In this document: positions 35,304 to 43,243 of the stretch, in pieces
How positions within the stretch are numbered: position 1 is the stretch's first letter
How the letters are laid out: every line of letters starts with the position of its first letter
Translations under genes and position numbers: made by a program
Notes under the pieces: generated by a model
What the model was told of the DNA's origin: nothing
Databases searched by the model: none
Seen by the model: only the letters and a program-made list of their open reading frames with translations
Assembly: GCA_022824495.1 (NCBI GenBank)
Contig: JAJDZU010000012.1
Location: 62,001-126,000 of the forward strand
DNA from: Chloroflexota bacterium
GTDB lineage: Bacteria > Chloroflexota > UBA11872
Reading direction: 5' to 3'
Length of the DNA stretch: 64,000 bases

Positions 35304-36485
35304 ATGGTCGACGCCCCTAAACCCTCTCCACGCTACTACGATCTGGATGCACTGCGCGCCGTGGCCACAGTGCTTGGCATCGCGTTGCACGCGTCGTTCT
35401 TTGTGTTGCCGGAACTGGTCTACCCCTGGCCGGTGCATGACAAGTCGGTCGGAGACGACCCGACCTATCACATAATTTTCGACATCACGCACGGCCTCCG
35501 TACTCCGGTGTTTTATTTGCTCAGTGGCATGTTTACCGTATTGCTTTGGGAACGCCGGGGACTGCATGCTCTGGGGATGCACCGGCTCAAACGCCTTGGA
35601 ATCCCCCTGGCCGTCGGGTGCTTCACGATAGTGCCCCTGACCGCCCTGGCCATGGCCCTGACCTCGGGACGGCAGCCTCCCTATGACTTCCCGTTCTGGG
35701 TGCTGCCGATACTCTGGATATTTGCCACGATGCACCTTTGGTTCCTCTGGAACCTGTTGCTGATGGTAGGTATGGCCATCATCATGGCCCGTATGGGAGT
35801 GGAGTTCCGCAATCCGAGAGTCTGGCTGCTGGTTATCCCCATATCGGCGGTGGCCTCCCTGCTTATGCAGGAGCCGGTCTTCGGGGCCGACTCGATGCAA
35901 AGTCTGCTGCCCAAGCCGGCAACCTTTGTCTTCTACTCCTGCTTCTTCTTTTTCGGGGCGTTGTTTTACCGGCAAGGCGTCAATGTGCGACGCTGGTGGA
36001 CCGTGGCCTTGCTGCCGGCGGCCATAGTTTTCAGCATCAGCTTCCTCCTGCTCCGCGAGTATGCCGCGGTGGCCAAGCCCTTCACTCCTGGCGAATTGCC
36101 CGAACACGTGTGGATGTTCAGTAATACGCTAACAGCAGTAAGCGCCCTATTGGAGACGGCCTTTGCCTGGCTGACGTGTTTCGGTTTGATGGGGTTGTTC
36201 CGCTGGCTGATGTCGAGACCCAGCTTCACCGTCCGTTACTTGTCCGACGCCAGTTACTGGATGTATATGGCGCACTTGCCACTGGTAATCGTGGCCAATT
36301 GGATGGTTGTCGACTGGCCAATTAGTTATCACCTGAAGTACATCGTAACCTGCGCTAGTGTAACGGTGGTCCTTCTAATCACCTATCAATTGTTCGTCCG
36401 TTACACATTTGTCGGCAAGGCTATGAATGGTCCGCGTACTCGTCGACGGCGCGCTCCAAAGCCAGTGGCTGCGGAGAGCGTATAG
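35304..36485 (+). CDS. acyltransferase-3 family multi-pass membrane protein
   Basis: 393 residues with about ten hydrophobic segments. N-terminal RYYDLDALRAVATVLGIALH (the 'RxxxLDxLRxxA' opening and catalytic-type His30 of acyltransferase 3) and HGLRTPVFYLLSGMF, then LGIPLAVGCFTIVPL and late YLSDASYWMYMAHLPLVIVA. It resembles MdoC/OpgC-type O-acyltransferases that acylate sugars or lipids. ATG 35304 with gaggtaagg upstream, 14 bases after the GPP34-P450 stop, so it is the second gene of a two-gene operon. Likely acylates the lipid or natural product made or oxidised by the P450; substrate unknown. Confidence 0.85.
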   Translation: MVDAPKPSPRYYDLDALRAVATVLGIALHASFFVLPELVYPWPVHDKSVGDDPTYHIIFDITHGLRTPVFYLLSGMFTVLLWERRGLHALGMHRLKRLGIPLAVGCFTIVPLTALAMALTSGRQPPYDFPFWVLPILWIFATMHLWFLWNLLLMVGMAIIMARMGVEFRNPRVWLLVIPISAVASLLMQEPVFGADSMQSLLPKPATFVFYSCFFFFGALFYRQGVNVRRWWTVALLPAAIVFSISFLLLREYAAVAKPFTPGELPEHVWMFSNTLTAVSALLETAFAWLTCFGLMGLFRWLMSRPSFTVRYLSDASYWMYMAHLPLVIVANWMVVDWPISYHLKYIVTCASVTVVLLITYQLFVRYTFVGKAMNGPRTRRRRAPKPVAAESV

Positions 36486-37086
36486 TCAGCGTGGGATTGA
36501 GTGAGGCTCGTACCGGGAGCCGCCCAGTGACCGCTGGATTAGTCGTCCGCTGAGTAGTGCCAACAAGCTTGTTGAGACAGCGTTACTCAGTGTGAAGACG
36601 TGGAGGGAACAGCTGGTTGGTTGTCGGGGGCTTGACATAAACTGATGACAGTATTCTGTTTCATAGACACTGCTTCGGCTGTTTCGGTGATCACCGGGCA
36701 GGCGCGAGGGTGGCTGGTGCGATTTCGCAAGCAGGGCATGAGAGACGGCAGTTGGGATAGGACTTTATACTATTGAGTCTGGCGGAGATTGCAGGTCGAG
36801 TGTTGATTGGTTGGAAATAACGGAATAAATGGCACTAAAAGGTATGACCGTAAAAGTGTGATGCCCCCTTGATGTTGACCAGGATGACGGCTGTCAGCCC
36901 GGTAACTTTCTCTCTGCCGTCGCACGCTCGTCGATCGCACGGAGAAATCACCGAGAGGACGTTAGTGAGTACTAGTGAGCGATTGACGTTAGATTTCAAT
37001 CTCCGGGTGAAACGTCATCAATCCGGTTTGTTCTGGTCGACCATGTTCCGTCCTTGTGGTGCTCGTTTATACGGACGGTGTGGAGG
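36486..37086. other. 600-base AT-richer gene desert at island right end
   Basis: I see no convincing gene. GC is lower than the surroundings (26 of 60 at 36781-36840). A consensus -35 (TTGACA at 36632) has no good -10 at 16-18 bases. An open frame 36869-37198 runs antisense into the FAD enzyme's 3' end and has no family look. Holds the nested inverted repeat listed separately. It may be remnant mobile DNA. Confidence 0.4.
36550..36590. repeat. nested inverted repeat around a 14-bp palindrome
   Basis: CAACAAGCTTGTTG (36561-36574) is a perfect palindrome. It is enclosed by CTGAGTA (36550-36556) and TACTCAG (36584-36590), which are perfect inverted copies. The whole forms a two-tier hairpin 64 bases after the acyltransferase stop. 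It may be a terminator-like structure or a recombination/transposon end; no T-run follows. Confidence 0.45.
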
Positions 37087-38271
37087 TCAGTACCGCAGAG
37101 GAGCCGGGGTCCAGCCGCGCTTCTCGCGCCAGTCAGGGCCATGGTCCGCGAAGCGATTCAGCCCAAGTCCGCTGATGTCGATGTCCGTCTCGCCGTAGAG
37201 CACCAAGTCACTTACGGCCTTGCCGGTGGCCGGCGAGATTCCGAACCCGTGCGCCGATGCCGTGACCACCACGTAGTTGCTCGGGAAGTCAAGGATGTCA
37301 ATGATCGGCCGATAGTCGGGGGCCTGCTCCACTACCCCAGCCCAGCTTCGGATAACCGGAGCGTCCGCCGCCCCCGGCAGGAACTCGGCGAGCCGCCTGG
37401 CGATATTCCTGATGAGGGGCGTGTTGGGTTTACCGGGACTGGCGGTCAGGTCCACGTCGGTCCACTCGTGGGCCCCGCCGCCGAAGATCAGGTTTCCCCT
37501 GACCGCCTGGTGCCCGTAGAGCCCATTCCCCACCAGGGCGATCGGGAAGCGCGACGCCACGGGCGCGGTCGCCAGGATCTCCACCCGTGCCGGCGCCACT
37601 GGTACGTGAACGCCCGCCAACTCCGCCATCAGGCCGGTCTGCGGTCCGGCGGCGCCGACCACTACGTCAGCCGCGATGTCGCCGGCGGTCGTCTCGACCG
37701 ACGCAACCTTATCGTCGACGATCCGAAGACCGGTCACGGCCGTGTTCTGATAGAGCCGGCCTCCCAGGTCTTGGAGGGCCCACGCATACGCCTGCACCGT
37801 GAGCTGCGTATTGGCGTGACCGCCATTGGGGAAGAACAACCCGCCCAGCGTCCGCTCGGTGATTCCCGGAATCATGTCCCGTATCTCCGATGGTTCAACC
37901 AGCGCGACGTCAATGCCGTGTCGCATTGCCACGTCCCGCTCCGCCAATAGGTCGCCCATATCCTTCTCGGTTACCGCGATCTGGAGTCTCCCTTCCTGTA
38001 CAAATTCGGTCGGATGGCCCAACTCTTCGTCCAGCGTCGCCCACAGTTCCGTGGCTTCCACGGCCATCGGGATCAGCTGCGGCTCGTCAACCCGCTCGCT
38101 GACCATCCCGCCATTTCGGCCGGAGGCCTCGCCCCCAACGATCCCCTTGTCCACCACCACCACATCCCGTCCCGCCCTGGCCAGGAAATAGGCTGAACTC
38201 AGGCCCGATACCCCGGCCCCGATTACGACGACGTCAGCACTATCCACGGGCCTGCTCTTGGTTCTTGCCAC
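37087..38271 (-). CDS. FAD-dependent amine oxidoreductase (sarcosine oxidase beta / opine oxidase B-like)
   Basis: 394 residues of the DAO family: dinucleotide fold VVVIGAGVSGLSSAYFLARAG, GGEASGRNGGMVSE (FAD-binding loop after 'GGxxSGRNGG'), the C-terminal RSWAGVVEQAPDYRPIID and SAHGFGISPATGKAVSDLVL. It resembles the HcnC/OoxB/SoxB-type subunits that oxidise N-substituted glycines or opines. It is 3 bases after the stop of a companion FAD/NAD-binding subunit gene that carries a [2Fe-2S]-type domain, so the two products likely form a heterodimer passing electrons. Its 3' end coincides with the end of the low-GC segment. Confidence 0.88.
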   Translation of the reverse strand: MARTKSRPVDSADVVVIGAGVSGLSSAYFLARAGRDVVVVDKGIVGGEASGRNGGMVSERVDEPQLIPMAVEATELWATLDEELGHPTEFVQEGRLQIAVTEKDMGDLLAERDVAMRHGIDVALVEPSEIRDMIPGITERTLGGLFFPNGGHANTQLTVQAYAWALQDLGGRLYQNTAVTGLRIVDDKVASVETTAGDIAADVVVGAAGPQTGLMAELAGVHVPVAPARVEILATAPVASRFPIALVGNGLYGHQAVRGNLIFGGGAHEWTDVDLTASPGKPNTPLIRNIARRLAEFLPGAADAPVIRSWAGVVEQAPDYRPIIDILDFPSNYVVVTASAHGFGISPATGKAVSDLVLYGETDIDISGLGLNRFADHGPDWREKRGWTPAPLRY

Positions 38272-38274
38272 CTC

Positions 38275-39807
38275 TTATTCCAGTACCGGGCTTGTTGGGC
38301 TGAACCACTTGGCCCATTCCCTGCGCACCTGCTCCGACTCTTCGTGCGACCACAGCACCCGCAGCGGAAGTGGCCGGACGGGTGGCCGGTAGGACATCAA
38401 GGGCATGTCGGCGATGTCGCTTCCCGACGCTTCTGCAAGTAGCAGCGCTACCTGCTCACGGCAAAGCCGTCCCTGGCAGTGGCCCATGCCTGCCCGTGTC
38501 AGGCGCTTGACCTGGTCCGGGTTGACCGGAGCATCCGGCGCGAGCGTTCCGAGGCTGCGGCCGTCCCGTCGCTCCGATTTCCATTTCAGAAACCGCGGCG
38601 GCCGAAGGCCGATGAGGTCCGCACGGGTGACCTCCTCGCACGGGCACACGGCGACGTCTGATCCGCCGGCGCTGAGCAGCGCCCGGAGCCACCGCGTCCA
38701 GTTCGCATAAGCGTCGTTCGGTCCCGAGTCGATTGCCGTCGCCGGAAGGTCACGTTTCCGGGCAGTCGTCTCCGCAGTGTCGATCGCGCCGAGCGACTCG
38801 GCGGCGGCAACCCCGGCCAGGCGGCCCTGGTTTCGTGCGATCTCGCTGTCGAGAACCATTCCGTCATGGAAGCCGGCGGCATCTCCGGCAACGAGCACGT
38901 CTTTGACGCTGGTTCGCATGCAGTCGTCGTGGACCGGCACGTATCCCCCGAGCTCAGGCGCAAAGCCGAGGTCGCACCCCAGGAGACTGGGTAGCTCCAC
39001 GTTGGGCACCAGGCCGATCGCCAGGCAGACGGTGTCGGCGGCGATCACTTTATCCGTGCCGGGAACCGGCTCGCAGCTGTCGTCGATCTCGGCGAGCACG
39101 ACGGTCTCGATCTCGCCGTCTCGTCCTATCGCCTCCCTGACGGTGTGGGAGGTGTAGAGCTTGACGCCCCTGTCCTGCAGCGGCGCGCTCAGGGCCTCGT
39201 CGCCGCGTAAGGAATCGGATACGTCCACGACGGCGGCGACCTCGATTCCGGAGTCCAGCGCCATCCGGGCGGTGTTGAGTCCCAGGTTATCGGCGCCCAC
39301 CACCACGATGCGTCGCGAGGTCAACGCCTGGTATCGGTGCATCAGTGCATGCGCCCCGTTGGCCCCCATGGCCCCAGCCAGATTCCACCCGGCGAAGGCC
39401 ACGCCCAGGTCCCTGGCGCCGGCCGCCACGATGAGCCGTTCGTACTTGATCATCCACGACCGCTCGTTGTTGGCCAGACCGAGTTGCGGACCGTCGAGAG
39501 TCCGGCTGGTTTCCGTATTTCGAAAGGCGCCCCACACGCACGTACCAAGCTGAACGTTCACTCCGGCCTCTTCAGCCGCGGCCAGGGCTTCGTTCGCCGC
39601 GACGACCCGTTGCAGCATCAGGGTCCGGTCTTGCAGCTCCGCATTGAATCGCTGACCGAAACACTGCGGAACGTTCAACGCGGCCATGGACGCTGGAATG
39701 GGGTTCTCGTCGATAAGCGTGACCTGCACGCCGGCCTTGGCCGCCTCGATAGCGGCGGCCGTCCCCGACACTCCGGCCCCTACCACCACCAACGGTCTGG
39801 ATTCCAT
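38275..39807 (-). CDS. FAD/NAD(P)-binding oxidoreductase with BFD-like [2Fe-2S] domain (OoxA/HcnB-like)
   Basis: 510 residues. GAGVSGTAAAIEAAKAG is the FAD Rossmann motif and VVVGADNLGLNTARMALDSG a second nucleotide-binding fold; LVAGDAAGFHDG is the late FAD motif. The C-terminal part has four Cys in CPCEEVTRADL and GMGHCQGRLC, the BFD-type [2Fe-2S] site of opine oxidase subunit A and HCN synthase subunit B. No HcnA-type small ferredoxin gene is in the window, so HCN synthesis is not supported. It most likely pairs with the downstream DAO subunit to oxidise an N-alkyl amino acid. 32 bases after the homocysteine-methyltransferase-like gene. Confidence 0.87.
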   Translation of the reverse strand: MESRPLVVVGAGVSGTAAAIEAAKAGVQVTLIDENPIPASMAALNVPQCFGQRFNAELQDRTLMLQRVVAANEALAAAEEAGVNVQLGTCVWGAFRNTETSRTLDGPQLGLANNERSWMIKYERLIVAAGARDLGVAFAGWNLAGAMGANGAHALMHRYQALTSRRIVVVGADNLGLNTARMALDSGIEVAAVVDVSDSLRGDEALSAPLQDRGVKLYTSHTVREAIGRDGEIETVVLAEIDDSCEPVPGTDKVIAADTVCLAIGLVPNVELPSLLGCDLGFAPELGGYVPVHDDCMRTSVKDVLVAGDAAGFHDGMVLDSEIARNQGRLAGVAAAESLGAIDTAETTARKRDLPATAIDSGPNDAYANWTRWLRALLSAGGSDVAVCPCEEVTRADLIGLRPPRFLKWKSERRDGRSLGTLAPDAPVNPDQVKRLTRAGMGHCQGRLCREQVALLLAEASGSDIADMPLMSYRPPVRPLPLRVLWSHEESEQVRREWAKWFSPTSPVLE

Positions 39808-39839
39808 TTCAGATCCGCCCGCCTACGCCGAAGCCAGCT

Positions 39840-40931
39840 TTACGTCCGGTTTCCATGGTTATGGGCGTGGCTGGCATCCTTTCGCGGCGACGAGGTTCCA
39901 GCCGGCAGAGCATCTCGCAGGGACCTCGTGTAATCGACACCGAACCCACAGCACGTGCCCACGACCTGGGCGCCCATGTCGACCCAGGTCTCGGCTTCGC
40001 GCGTCAACTCCTCCACGGACTCTTCGTTGCTCACGCTGCGGTCCTGCCAGGTCGCGAGATAGTCTTCCCTGCCGGCGTCCGGATACACGATGACTGGCCC
40101 GGACCACTCGTCGAGCACGACCTCTAGCGCCCGCGTCGAGTCCGCGATCCGGCTGTGGAACACGCCAAGGACGTCGGGCTCCAGCGACGCAATCTCATTC
40201 ACGCCGTCGGCCAGGCTCTTCGTGTCATCGACCGGACGCCAACTCTCCGTCCATAGGGGCATGCCGATGCCCGTGCTGTAGTCACGCTCGCCGCCGAAAC
40301 TCATTCGCACCGCCTGCCCGTCCTCTGCTACCGAGGCCGTAAAGGCCACCCAGACCGGCAGCCCCGTGGCTTTCGCCGACTCCGCGGCGATCGCCCGGGA
40401 CTCGTTGTCGGCCCACAGGTTTTCGATCAGGAACAAGTCCACCCCGGACTCGGCCAGGATATTGGCCTGCTCCTCGGCGTAGGCCCGCAGTTCCGCCGTC
40501 GAAAGGCTGGCGCCATAGCCGTATCCGGTTCCCCCCAGCAGAGTCCCCGTCCGGCGGTCGCGGATGGGGATGCGGCACGAGATGGAACCGGCAATGCAGA
40601 TCGGCCGGTCCACCGCGGTCCGGGCAATGGCGTCGTGCGCTGCGTCCACGGCGCGCACGTTGACTTCTCGCACTAACTCGCTGTACCCCGAAGCCTCCAG
40701 GGCGGGGCGCAGGGTGTTGAAGGTGTTGGTGGTAATGACATCCGCCCCGGCCTTGATGTACCGCTCGTGCATCTGCCGCACCGTTGAAGGGTGCGTGTAG
40801 TTGCCGGGACCGCACCATGCGGCCGGATCCATGGGCACACCCATCGACTGAAGCTCGGTTCCGATGGCCCCATCGAGGATGACCACCTCGCCCTGGTCCA
40901 GGCGGCTCTTCAGCGCCCCATAGTTAGCCAT
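39840..40931 (-). CDS. homocysteine S-methyltransferase-family protein with altered zinc ligand
   Basis: 363 residues, TIM-barrel of the Hcy S-methyltransferase family: LDGAIGTELQSMGV, GADVITTNTFNT, IAGSISCRIP, and the C-terminal GTCCGFGVDYTRSL with the Cys-Cys pair of the zinc site. The third Cys, normally in a GVNC segment, is replaced: here the equivalent strand reads LGVFHSRIADS, with His at the ligand position. Zinc could still bind through His, or methyl transfer is lost. Same strand and 32 bases from two amine-oxidising subunits, so the operon may demethylate a betaine or methylated amine (inference). Confidence 0.85.
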   Translation of the reverse strand: MANYGALKSRLDQGEVVILDGAIGTELQSMGVPMDPAAWCGPGNYTHPSTVRQMHERYIKAGADVITTNTFNTLRPALEASGYSELVREVNVRAVDAAHDAIARTAVDRPICIAGSISCRIPIRDRRTGTLLGGTGYGYGASLSTAELRAYAEEQANILAESGVDLFLIENLWADNESRAIAAESAKATGLPVWVAFTASVAEDGQAVRMSFGGERDYSTGIGMPLWTESWRPVDDTKSLADGVNEIASLEPDVLGVFHSRIADSTRALEVVLDEWSGPVIVYPDAGREDYLATWQDRSVSNEESVEELTREAETWVDMGAQVVGTCCGFGVDYTRSLRDALPAGTSSPRKDASHAHNHGNRT

Positions 40932-41348
40932 GCGTGATTCTCCGTGTCGGCTACTACTTTATGCAGCATATTCCTAATTCGAGCTATCCGGGTAGAACTG
41001 ACCGCCTCGGAATCCGCTAAGTCCACTACGAATCGTTCAAGACCTGCTCACTTCCCGTCGGATTGACAGACCGCCGAAGTGCTGCGGTTGGTATTTCGGC
41101 CACTGAGGTCTCGATGACGCCGATTCCGGCGTATGCGGACTCTCGGGCGAACGCGGTCCGTTCCTGGAACCCACCCTGGCTCGTCAACTCCAGGGCAGAC
41201 CTGCCCGACCGATGGCTCAAAGCCGGCAGGGTCAGCTTCACCCCACGTTTCCCAGAAATCGCAGTAAAGTGCTCCTTGGTCCACCAACACCACTTGATGC
41301 GGTACGCGGAAGCTCGCGCCTATAGCCTGGAGCCTGGCGGCTGGGGCG
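40932..41348. other. 417-base intergenic region with possible gene fragment
   Basis: No intact gene is seen. A minus-strand open stretch (41026-41241) is treated separately as a possible TIM-barrel fragment. On the plus strand a start ATG at 41297 is associated with the lipoprotein gene below. Promoters for the divergent 40931 gene would lie here but none is convincing. Confidence 0.4.
41026..41241 (-). pseudogene. possible TIM-barrel (sugar isomerase/epimerase-like) gene fragment
   Basis: 71 residues from GTG 41241. The stretch LSHRSGRSALELTSQGGFQE, RTAFARESAYAGIGVIETSV then AEIPTAALRRSV has the look of the first beta-alpha units of xylose-isomerase-like epimerases (F..R..FA...GYAGIGV...), but it ends before later barrel strands. 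It could be a decayed remnant or a spurious frame. Low confidence. Confidence 0.25.
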
Positions 41349-42332
41349 GTGGCTACCGCTGTGCTGGCCGCCTGCGACGGAAGACCCGACGAGACAGTCG
41401 TTCTACGCCTGACCGCGCGTGCGGCAACCGCCGCCTCTCCCAGTCAGCCGGCGTCCGCCGCGGACACGCCCAATCCCGGCCGGCCTCCCGCCTTCCGTGA
41501 GCCGGAATCTCCCTCGGCCACCGCCGCGGTCGCACGGCCGCCTGCCTCCTCCCCACCGCCTACCCCGGCCGCAACGCCCACATCGGCCCCATCTCCTACG
41601 CCGACAGTCGAGGTGGATGTGGACGGCGTCGGCGGTCGGCTGCTGGAGGTGATCGACGGTGACACGTTCACTGTCAGGACTCCATCAGGCGAAGTCACGG
41701 TTCGAATCCTGGGAATCGACGCACCCGAGTTCGACGATGCTGGCCAGCGACACCTCGCCGAGCAAGCGCGAACCGCCTTGCGCGACATATTGGATGACGG
41801 CCCGCTGCGACTCGCCGCCGACTTGGAGCCGGAGGACGACGGCGGACGTCTACTACGGCACGCCTACCGCGGTGATCGCTTGCTGGCCGCCGAGTTGGCC
41901 CGCCGGGGCTGGGCGCGGGCGCTGCCCGTGTCACCGAACCTGGCGGAGCAGGAAGCCATCAACGGTGCCGTGGCCGAAGCGCGGGCGGGCGATCAGGGCA
42001 TCTGGGCGCTTGGTGACGCCGGCATCTCGCTTGCCGTCGACAAGGTCGGAGAAGTCGTAACGATCACCAACGACGGCCCGTCTCCGCTGGACATCGGCGG
42101 CTGGCGGCTGGTCAGCCTGCGCGGCAAGCAGGGCTACCGCTTCCCACCCGGGACCGGGATCGCCCCCGGAGCAAACCTGACGGTCGTCTCCGGCCAGGCC
42201 TCAGGCACACACCGCTTCGAGCAGCGCAACGTCTGGAATAACTCCGACCCGGACCCCGCTGAACTGCGACGTCCCGATGGACGCATCGTCGCCGTCTGGG
42301 ATGACTCCGAATCCCAGCCGACCGGGCGCTAA
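41349..42332 (+). CDS. secreted thermonuclease-like protein with lamin-tail domain (lipoprotein)
   Basis: From GTG 41349, 327 residues. A Pro/Ala/Ser linker (to ~residue 90) precedes a staphylococcal-nuclease (SNase) domain: VIDGDTF, RILGIDAPEFDD (Arg/Asp/Glu of the active site) and GRLLRHAYRGDRLLAAELARR (Arg). Residues ~225-320 are a lamin-tail-like domain (VVTITNDGPSPLDIGGWRLV, YRFPPGTGIAPGANLTVVSG). The true N-terminus is probably earlier: the in-frame codons before GTG encode RKLAPIAWSLAAGAVATAVL followed by AAC, a good lipoprotein signal, but it is preceded by a TGA and no start, while an ATG sits one base out of frame at 41297. A frameshift near 41300 is suspected. Confidence 0.75.
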   Translation: MATAVLAACDGRPDETVVLRLTARAATAASPSQPASAADTPNPGRPPAFREPESPSATAAVARPPASSPPPTPAATPTSAPSPTPTVEVDVDGVGGRLLEVIDGDTFTVRTPSGEVTVRILGIDAPEFDDAGQRHLAEQARTALRDILDDGPLRLAADLEPEDDGGRLLRHAYRGDRLLAAELARRGWARALPVSPNLAEQEAINGAVAEARAGDQGIWALGDAGISLAVDKVGEVVTITNDGPSPLDIGGWRLVSLRGKQGYRFPPGTGIAPGANLTVVSGQASGTHRFEQRNVWNNSDPDPAELRRPDGRIVAVWDDSESQPTGR

Positions 42333-42378
42333 CCCAGCGTCAGCCGCCAGCTTGAATCGTCGTTCTCGTAAACCGCTT

Positions 42379-42984
42379 CTACGCAGGCGCAACCCACGAC
42401 TCGGCGAAGGCGAGGAAGGCGCTGGTGATTGGTTGGGAGCCCACCTGGCGTGGGAATACCTCTCCAGGGACTCGTTCGCCGCCGATAGATAGATGCGCGT
42501 CGGATGCCGACATGAGGACTGAAAAGACGTCCATGGCGTCTTGTTCGCCCGGTTGCGCCAGCCGCTCCACGTGGAAGGGTGTCGCCAGGTTGTTCCAGAC
42601 CGCGCGGACGGTCACGTCACCGGCTCTGACAGTCTCGGTCCAACGGCGCGGAAGTTCGTCGACGAAGGTGAAACCGCCCGCCGTGACGATCGGCAGGTCT
42701 ACAAGTCCCTTCAGGTCCCGGTAGAGCGGGCTGCCGCCCAGGTACCAGTCCAGCAACCAGGTGGCCAGCGCCGGGTTGTCGGTGTAACAGGCGTTGCGCG
42801 GGTCAGCGGCGTTGGGGTCGGCCAGCACGAATACGGCATGGCCGGGCCCGTGGGGGCTGAGCCTGAGCCGAAAGTGGTTGACGAGCGCGGCCTCGGAACC
42901 GCCTGAGTGGGTCTGCAGGCGCAGGATGTGGTTCTCGCCGGCGATGAGAACCCGTCCGGGGTTGTTGATGGGTCGATCAGCCAC
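42379..42984 (-). CDS. hypothetical protein
   Basis: 201 residues, GTG start at 42984. Predicted alpha/beta with few cysteines (RLRLSPHGPGHAVFVLADP, ALATWLLDWYLGGSPLYRDL, VDLPIVTAGGFTFVDELPRR). A few motifs (GGSEAALVNHFRLRLSPHGP, FAESWVAP) give no family match from memory. It overlaps the upstream membrane protein's stop by 8 bases and sits in the gltB operon as the third gene, so probably co-expressed with glutamate synthase. Confidence 0.6.
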   Translation of the reverse strand: MADRPINNPGRVLIAGENHILRLQTHSGGSEAALVNHFRLRLSPHGPGHAVFVLADPNAADPRNACYTDNPALATWLLDWYLGGSPLYRDLKGLVDLPIVTAGGFTFVDELPRRWTETVRAGDVTVRAVWNNLATPFHVERLAQPGEQDAMDVFSVLMSASDAHLSIGGERVPGEVFPRQVGSQPITSAFLAFAESWVAPA

Positions 42985-43243
42985 GGCGAGTGCCGGTCGG
43001 GAGGCGAGCCCAGCGGTGAACGGCCCGTGCGAAGAGCAGCGCGAGCGGCGTCGCGACTACCGCGCCGGCGGCCAGTCCGGCATAAGCACCCCGCATTCCG
43101 CCGTTGAGCATGGGATCAAACGGCCCGCGCGGGTCGCCGCTTTGCAGACCGATCAGTCCTCCCAGCACGCCGCCCACAATAGCGACGAACGCGATGAGAC
43201 AGATCGAACCTCCGAGGGCGGCCAGGCGCAGGCTGCCAATCAC
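42977..43243 (-). CDS. small two-span membrane protein
   Basis: 88 residues. Membrane segments at about 8-31 (LGGSICLIAFVAIVGGVLGG) and 53-74 (AYAGLAAGAVVATPLALLFA), Gly-rich. GTG start overlaps the gltB stop by 4 bases (GTGA), showing coupled translation. Function unknown; coupling to gltB and the downstream hypothetical gene is the only clue. Confidence 0.6.
   Translation of the reverse strand: MIGSLRLAALGGSICLIAFVAIVGGVLGGLIGLQSGDPRGPFDPMLNGGMRGAYAGLAAGAVVATPLALLFARAVHRWARLPTGTRRG

Noticed and set aside
36632-36660. TTGACA -35 box in the gene desert
   Set aside because: No acceptable -10 lies 16-18 bases downstream and no gene follows.
36869-37198. Open frame of 109 codons in the island desert
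   Set aside because: No family look, overlaps the FAD enzyme antisense and has no clear ribosome site.
37087-39807. HCN synthase (HcnBC)
   Set aside because: The pair resembles HcnB/HcnC, but no HcnA-type subunit gene is adjacent, and opine/N-alkyl amino acid oxidases share the same architecture.
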